DNA from: Trichomonas vaginalis G3
Lineage: Eukaryota; Parabasalia; Trichomonadida; Trichomonadidae
DNA length: 64,000 bases
Direction: 5' to 3'
NCBI RefSeq assembly: GCF_026262505.1
Contig: NC_067206.1
Location: forward strand, 24,133,896-24,197,895
This document shows positions 58,123 through 64,000 of the stretch, piece after piece; position 1 is the stretch's first letter; the number at the start of each line of letters is the position of its first letter. A program made the translations under genes and the position numbers. The notes beneath the pieces were generated by a model. The model was given only the letters and a program-made list of their open reading frames with translations. It did not search any database and had not been told where the DNA came from.

Positions 58123-59397
58123 TACCCAGATTTTCCTTACTTTTACCACCTCTCTAAAGCTGGGGACACCGCCTATCGTTGGGAGTAGCTATTAAATATA
58201 ACCACCAAGGTTATTTTTCGAACTGCCGGTGTAGTGTAGTGTAAACATCCGACATAATGATTCATTATGCCAAGGTTTGATTCCCATTTAGCCAATTTTT
58301 TTCTTTTTTGGATCATGAATTTTTTTTTGGGTCACTATAAGATTTGTTTCATGTTCTAAATCTGCTGCATATGTAATCTATTTTTATTTACCTATTTTTT
58401 AAAAATCTATTGGATTGCCAAATTTGAATATATTTAAAATCATAAAAATCCAAAAAAACTATAAATATATGTTTTATGCATAGTGCCGATACTCAAATAT
58501 CAGATTACTTAGATCCATGAATAATATCCGAATTTTTTTTCTTAAAATTAAACTTCAAAACTTCTTGCAATCTTATTCTTAATCTATTGTAAATTTTTAA
58601 AACCATTTTTTAAAATAATTTTGCGTAAATTTTATTCTCATGTTGTTTTAATCGAAAATTGATACATTTTCAAAAAACTAATATTGACTTATGAAATTCA
58701 TTTTTAAGGTGAAATAGTATTGTTTTTATTAAAGTATATGAATAATATATAAAAAATTAATGAATAATATAAGCAGATTTTTAGTTTACAAAACAAATAT
58801 GAGCAATGCAATTTCAAACTTTTGCTGGCAATTTCGATATTGCTAAAGTTTGTAGTATTTGTGATACCTATAACATCGGCTTAATCAAAATTCGATTTTT
58901 CTTATGAGTTATTGAGAAAATTTGATTGCAATGAGAAGGATTTCGACGTTTTTGATAAACTAAGAGCTGAACTTTAGGGGCTCAGTTCATTTATGGCTGT
59001 AGTTTGATGCGTAGATCTCTTTTTTATTGTAAATTCTTTCAGCATGGAGATCGAGAATGAATCTTTTGAGAACTTTATGAGTTTTTACACCCGTAAAGAG
59101 GTCCTTCGAGGAAAGATAGTCCAGACTACATGAAGATGTGGGTTAACCAAAAAAATCCGATGGTTTCCCCATATTCATGTAGATCTTCGAAAAAATGAGC
59201 ACCAAAAAAGCCAAAAAAATATGCTTTTTATTGGATTTGTACACTAGATCAATAATCTATTTAGGATCTGACACTCTTTTTAGCCAGAGATATGAGGTCC
59301 TTTCTAGGAAAACGATCTATTCATCCATAAAAAAAATGAATTATCTTTTTCCCCAGAAATTACATGGGGAGTGGTAAAAGTAAGGAAAATCTGGGTA
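58123..59397. mobile_element. Non-autonomous DNA transposon with 27-bp TIRs
   Basis: TACCCAGATTTTCCTTAC.. at 58123-58149 recurs as a perfect 27-base inverse at 59371-59397. ATA flanks both ends and could be a short target duplication. The 1275-bp interior has no transposase, only AT-rich sequence and a tRNA-like relic near 58225. It interrupts the decayed gene at 57156. Family unknown. Confidence 0.8.
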
Positions 59398-59760
59398 ATA
59401 TAATTATATTATGAATTTGAGTAAGTTGGGTAATTAAAAATAATAGATATGTGAAAGATGTTAAGCAGTACAGTTATGGTAAATGTGATAAATAATCTAA
59501 AGAAATTAATGAAAAAATGATAAGGAATATTTGAATGAAATATAAATTGAGAAGTATAGAATTTAAAATTTTTATAAAATAATTTAAAAGGTAATAATAA
59601 ATGGAATATTAGAAAGCCAATGTTTGAAAGAGTGTTGAAAAATTGAAAGTATAAAGTATTGAATAAAGAAGCTTAAAGAAATAGGGAGCCAATGGATTAA
59701 AATTAAAGTTGAAATGGGATTAAAATAGTATTAATTGGAATATATAAGATGCTAAAAGAT
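59398..59760. other. AT-rich region without a gene
   Basis: Purine-rich, no open frame of note. Confidence 0.55.
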
Positions 59761-60071
59761 GGCCAGAGCTTCGTATGGGCAATCTCTCGGGGCTGGATTC
59801 CTCTCCGGCCGCCCCGAATCAGGGTGGTCTTTGAGGAAACCGGCCCCGAGGATGGTTTGCGAAGCTCTGGCCTTAGCAATGGCCAGAGCTTGTGATTTTA
59901 ATGAAGAGCCAAGTTCCTCTCGGATCGTGCCTAATGAGGACGACCGTCGAGGAACTTGGCTCTGAGTAGATGAATTGTGGACTCTGGCCTCGATGAAGGC
60001 CAGAGTTTTTTAGGGAATGTTTTGATGGGATGAGCCTATGCTCAGTAAGCTCGTCCCATCAAAACATTCGT
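59761..60071. repeat. Cluster of three G+C-rich nested hairpins
   Basis: (1) GGCCAGAGCTTCG at 59761 pairs with 59860-59872, enclosing CTCGGGGCTGGATTCCTC and its partner. (2) From 59881, AGAGCCAAGTTCCTC pairs with GAGGAACTTGGCTCT inside GGCCAGAG..CTCTGGCC-type arms. (3) GAATGTTTTGATGGGA at about 60018 pairs with 60055-60070. G+C is far above the surroundings. No protein signal. Confidence 0.9.
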
Positions 60072-60367
60072 TTAAAAATTGAATTAAAAATTATCGTATG
60101 TATTCAAAAATAAAATAAATAAAAATGAATAATATTATTATATAATGAGAATAGAATAAATTATCATAAAATTGAAGAAAATTATCCAAAAAAATCGAAA
60201 ATTTTAAAAATAATATAAAAAACAACAAATTTGAGAGGGAAATTAACAAATAGAGAAATATTAGATAGAGAAGGTATGTATATTTATGATTGAAAGATAG
60301 AAATGAATAGAATTTGCGAGTTTGAATAAGAATGTGATATTTATAATTTATTGCAGCAAGGTTTTAT
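60072..60367. other. AT-rich region without a gene
   Basis: Nothing recognised. Confidence 0.55.
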
Positions 60368-60430
60368 AAGAAAGGAGTTTACAAATGCAGGGTAAAGGAA
60401 CAATACCCTGCATTTGTAAACTCCTTTCTT
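60368..60430. repeat. Hairpin with perfect 27-bp arms
   Basis: AAGAAAGGAGTTTACAAATG.. (60368-60394) and its inverse (60404-60430) around a 9-base loop. The arm phrase ATGCAGGGTA recurs at about 60496. Confidence 0.95.
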
Positions 60431-60758
60431 GAATTTAAATTTCGATGTGACATTCTATGGAAAAAGTGCAAGCAATTCCTGATTTGCCCATATAGATGCA
60501 GGGTACTAGTGATAGACACATTCGCAATCAACTTAAAATATAAGGGCTACCTTGAAGGCAGTCTCACCCGCATACATTATTGATGAATTTGATCAAAATG
60601 AGATTCAATCTTTTGACACCTTCTTGGAATATAAACTTATTTTATGCTTGGCAACATCGACCAAAGCTGGCAAATGCCAAAAACGTGTGTGTCATGGCAA
60701 AATATTTGATCTTTGAATTCTGCATTTCAAATTGTATCCCAAAAACAATGACAAATCA

Positions 60759-60819
60759 ATTGTTCACAGTGGAATCGTTTCATACAAGACAAGTATGAAT
60801 CAATTCCACTGTGAACAAT
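60759..60819. repeat. Hairpin with 17-bp arms and an inner stem
   Basis: ATTGTTCACAGTGGAAT (60759-60775) and inverse (60803-60819), with CATAC..GTATG inside. Confidence 0.93.
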
Positions 60820-61119
60820 ATACATTGTCGATAAAAATTTGAAATCTCAAAGATATAAGTTTGTTTGTGTTTAATTTCTGAGCTTATAAGTACTCGAAAT
60901 GAGAGGTATGGGACAAAGTAAAGCAGCTCATGTAATATTTAATGAAATTTATTATATTTTCAAAATTTGCAATATCTTATAAAAAATAAATTTCCCTCAA
61001 ACTCCCTGTATAACTTACTATATATATGTGCATATATGTGCATATATTCCCAAAGCTTCTGCTATATCCTATAATGAGCTGAGAAAAAAAGGTCCACTTG
61101 TGGTATGGGAATTTTCACT
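60820..61119. other. AT-rich region without a gene
   Basis: A short TATATATGTGCATATATGTGC repeat lies near 61020; nothing else recognised. Confidence 0.5.
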
Positions 61120-61311
61120 TCACCTGGGGAGACCCCACCAATTGGCCAGCCTACAATAATCAGAATCAATATTTTCAGATAATGTTGAATCATTGTCGTA
61201 AATGTATTGCACGAAAACTCGGTTGACTTCACTTATCATAGCATTATATAAAAACCATGAGAAAAATAATAGACAGAACAAAATTAAGAAATGATTAATT
61301 ATAAGATACAT
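61120..61311 (-). CDS. Short ORF with signal-peptide-like start, doubtful
   Basis: 63 residues; the front MYLIINHFLILFCLLFFSWF looks like a signal peptide or membrane anchor. It could be the broken 5' end of a surface-protein gene. No initiator was found and the frame is short, so it may be chance. Confidence 0.3.
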   Translation of the reverse strand: MYLIINHFLILFCLLFFSWFLYNAMISEVNRVFVQYIYDNDSTLSENIDSDYCRLANWWGLPR

Positions 61312-62075
61312 TACAATACAACTTTGTTTTCCTTCATCTGGTATTGTTTATGATATAGCCCTCGAATATCACAAAATATAAACCAATTTTAATTAGATGA
61401 ATTAAGTTAGGTAACTATTTTGTTTTATGTACTAATTAAATAACATCTGATTATAAACATTTGAATCTTGGACTATAATATGCTTTCTAATAAACTGTGT
61501 CGTTCAGGTCAACAATTTTATAAATCGCTGATATTGTATATTCAATTTTAATCAAACAAAATATAATTATAAAAATTATTTTTCTTCAATCAAAAACATC
61601 TTCTAATTTTTGAAAGCAATCACATTTAAGTAATATTTTAAATATCAAATGAAAATATTTTAACCCAATCAAATACAATTATATTTAATCGATTATAAGT
61701 AGTCAAATCGAAATGATATTCATAGCCGATAATTTATCGCTAAGACCATAGCAAAGTGATAAAGAGGCATATGAAAATGAAATCTAGGTGTCACTTTTCG
61801 TGCAAGTACATTTTTCTAAATCAATGAATGATATTCTATATGAGGATATATGTTTCAATATTCCTAATTCATAATATATCAGACAAATGCAAATTAAGAA
61901 TTAATTCGAATTTATACTTTTAATTGGGATATCAATTTTAATTCGCATATAATCTCATAATTTTGCATATGGAATTAACCGCTCATATTTTGAATTAAGA
62001 ATACGTTAAAAATGGTATTCTGAATTCCAATTTTAACTATATTCATAAATAACTGAATTCAAATAAACTACCTTT
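61312..62075. other. AT-rich region without a gene
   Basis: GTGTCACTTTTCG at about 61790 looks like a host initiator but no frame follows it. Confidence 0.5.
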
Positions 62076-62551
62076 ATGCGTATTAAAATTTCAATTCACA
62101 TAAACTCCAATCTTTTTTCAGAAAAAACTGCTCAAAATACATCAAATGTTCTTCTCAGAGCATTAAGTACGATTCCACAACCACCATATGCGGTTTGGAC
62201 TGATAACGGTCTCGAAAATAAAAGTATATTTCATCAAATTTTAGTTGATCGCGGAATTGAGCACATCTTCATACAGCCAGGCAATCCACAAGCAAACGGC
62301 AAGATTGAAAGATGGTGGCCGTACGTAGAAAAAATTGTCGGTCTGAATCAGATTTACCAAGAGTGATCAAGTTTTACAATAATCTCCCACATTCATCACT
62401 ACCCGTCAATCCTGAAACTAACGTTCACTTTACGCCGATTGAATTCGAGGCCAGTGAGATTGATGATCACTGGTATCGAAATCCCAATCAAGAGCCATAT
62501 TGGATCGCTGAGGGCAAGCTAAAAAGTCTTAAGAAAATCTTCAATAAGTAG
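62076..62551 (+). pseudogene. Integrase-core (rve) fragment
   Basis: Coding sequence with VWTDNGLENKSIFHQILVDR and QPGNPQANGKIERWWPYVEK, the D-D-E-type core phrases of an rve integrase/transposase, followed by a C-terminal phrase DDHWYRNPNQEPYW. It is partial and broken. Which element family it comes from cannot be told from this piece; it is unlike either Maverick integrase here. Confidence 0.7.
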
Positions 62552-62967
62552 AAAAAAATTATACAACATTTCAAGAAAAAATACGAATAAACACTTCATT
62601 TATTATTGCAGGTCAAATTTTGTCTTTTCTGCTTAAAATTGCAACTTCGGAGTTTCGGAGGAAACAATAAGAATTACCGAAAAAGTGACAAAACATCAAA
62701 AACAGGGAGGGGGTCTCAATTTTTATTACTTATATTATTTTACAATATTTATATAAATACTCTTTATAATATATTTTACTATAAAATTATACCTCAAATT
62801 CAAATATTTAAAATATTATTTACATAATTATCTCAAAATTATATTTTTATATATTATTTTTCATATGTATAAATCATATAATCTATATCTATGCAAATCT
62901 CATCTAAAATTTTTTGAAACAAACCGCTACCATTTTATAATGGTCCATCTTACATTCATCATAAATT
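62552..62967. other. AT-rich region without a gene
   Basis: Nothing recognised. Confidence 0.55.
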
Positions 62968-63521
62968 CTGGTACATGTTAGTACCAGAGTCTTCAAATCT
63001 CAAACACTCTGGTACCAACATGTACCAGACGCGAGTTTCCAATGCCCTCGTACGATTTTCTATTAAGATCTTCTTGAATGAGAAGGTCTTCATAGAAACT
63101 CGTACGAGGGCTTCTCTTTTAAATACTCTGGTACCTGCTGGTATCGGAGTCGACTTTACAGCCCTTTCCCCAATTTTGAAGCTGGGGAAAGTTTTCAAGC
63201 AATGAAAGGGAAGCTCTCGCTATGAGGTGAAAATCTAGAATTTTTACCTCATAGCGAGTAATCCTTTGTTAATTGCTTGAAAACTTTCTTCAAATTATCA
63301 AAATTTCGAGGAAAGTTTCCTTGCTTCAAAGTAGAGATGGAGCCCTTTGAGCCACTGCATATAGGTCAGTGACTCAAAATACTCCATCTCTACTAGAAAT
63401 CGCCAAAATTTGGGTCACAATCTTTGAAATGCGACGCAAGTTTGGGCAATTTCGCGAGGGACTTGTTCCATCTGGTGCATAGATTCACACTCTATGCACC
63501 AGATGGAACAATTCTTTCGCT
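62968..63521. repeat. Chain of adjacent hairpins, each different
   Basis: At least five: CTGGTACATGTTAGTACCAG (62968) with 63007-63028; GCCCTCGTACGA (63043) with 63098-63109; GAAAGTTTTCAAGCAAT (about 63187) with its inverse near 63275, enclosing CTCGCTATGAGGT and partner; GTAGAGATGGAG (63331) with CTCCATCTCTAC (about 63384); TGTTCCATCTGGTGCATAGA (about 63466) with its inverse near 63494. They abut each other with little spacer and join the 250-bp array. Confidence 0.9.
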
Positions 63522-64000
63522 GACAGCGGGAAACTTTGTCTGAATAGTTTAACATTCAGACAAAGTTTCCCGCTGTCAGAGAGGGAATGGAAGGGTAAGA
63601 GGTATATAGATAGACTATAAATCTCTCACCCTTTAATTCCCTCAAGAAAGTTCAAAAACTTGGGTGCAATCAGTTCTGATTGCACCCAAGTTTTTGAACT
63701 TTGTATAAGGAATTGTTGGCTATGATGTACTGATCATGAATCAGTACATCATAGCCAACAATACCTTCGCAAACAGCGGGAAACTTTGTCTGAATAGTTT
63801 AACATTCAGACAAAATTTCCCGCTGTCAGGGAGGGAATTAGAGGGTGGGAGATATATAGATAGACTATAAATCTCTCACCCTTTAATTCCCTCAAGAAAG
63901 TTCAAAAACTTGGGTGCAATCAGAACTGATTGCACCCAAGTTTTTGAATTTTGTATAAGGAATTGTTGGCTATGATGTGGATAGCCGCTGCCAGACCAAA
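63522..64000 (-). repeat. 250-bp palindrome array, inverted relative to 21291-21960, runs off the window
   Basis: AAACTTTGTCTGAATAGTTT occurs at 63531 and 63781, a 250-bp period. The hairpins come in the order A-D-C-B-A, the inverse of the order at 21.3 kb. The last copy continues to the window edge and changes into unrelated sequence near 63980. Confidence 0.93.

Noticed and set aside
58225-58295. tRNA gene on the plus strand (TAGTGTAGTG and GGTTTGATTCC)
   Set aside because: A/B-box-like strings are present, but the acceptor arms do not pair, the T stem fails and the anticodon loop lacks U33, so at best a relic.
59761-59965. 68-codon plus-strand ORF at 59759
   Set aside because: It lies wholly in G+C-rich hairpin arms, which explains its lack of stops; no protein features.
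62959-63205. Overlapping ORFs on both strands at 62959-63205
   Set aside because: They are mirror readings of adjacent palindromes, as shown by the matching peptides on both strands.

Overview
This is AT-rich nuclear DNA of a parabasalid protist, almost certainly Trichomonas vaginalis or a very close relative. The clues are intron-less genes with very short 5' leaders, TCA-type initiator (Inr) motifs just before the start codon, ribosomal protein uS13, a membrane-anchored subtilase, a Pmp-like beta-helix surface protein, a degraded ankyrin-type gene, a mariner of the Tvmar kind, a MULE transposase, and giant Maverick/Polinton elements. All of this is inferred from sequence; no database search was run.

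Layout. 1-16.3 kb is mostly host DNA: tRNA-Val, the subtilase, a small tail-anchored protein, a 1301-residue coiled-coil protein, a Pmp-like protein divergent from a TB2/DP1/HVA22 (REEP/Yop1-type) membrane protein, a 166-bp Maverick scrap, an ankyrin pseudogene, RPS18 and another decayed gene. 16.7-24.3 kb is mobile and repetitive DNA: a MULE transposase, a rearranged mariner between matching 28-bp ends that encloses a 250-bp tandem array of palindromes, more hairpins, and a 111-bp tandem repeat.

24.35-56.88 kb holds two nested Maverick/Polinton elements. The inner one (24720-46634, 21.9 kb) has 676-bp terminal inverted repeats and a GTATT target duplication, and sits inside a gene of an older partial one (about 24350-24719 plus 46640-56880). 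The inner element carries a major-capsid region, three penton-like paralogues, a packaging ATPase region, an integrase, a long fibre with a phage tail-collar tip, two KilA-N-type proteins, an HNH endonuclease and a primase-polymerase/SF3-helicase replication module. The outer element carries protein-primed-type PolB with an embedded HNH-like zinc module, an integrase, a fibre of the same tail-collar class and an EF-hand protein. Several genes in each look broken, so both are treated as fossils; the near-identical inner ends suggest a fairly recent insertion.

The least explained signal is a family of paired 11-15-bp mini-palindromes (type GCCGC-nnn-GCGGC beside GACCC-nnn-GGGTC) scattered through both Mavericks. 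They lie between genes and also in frame inside at least ten open reading frames, including PolB, where they encode recurring peptides such as EPHSGE, KPQxxG and QAQVLQT-like strings.

56.9-64 kb is host junk DNA: a decayed acidic gene ending at a 1.27-kb non-autonomous DNA transposon with 27-bp ends, several clusters of long perfect hairpins, an integrase-core fragment, and at the right edge the same 250-bp palindrome array as at 21.3 kb, in inverted orientation.
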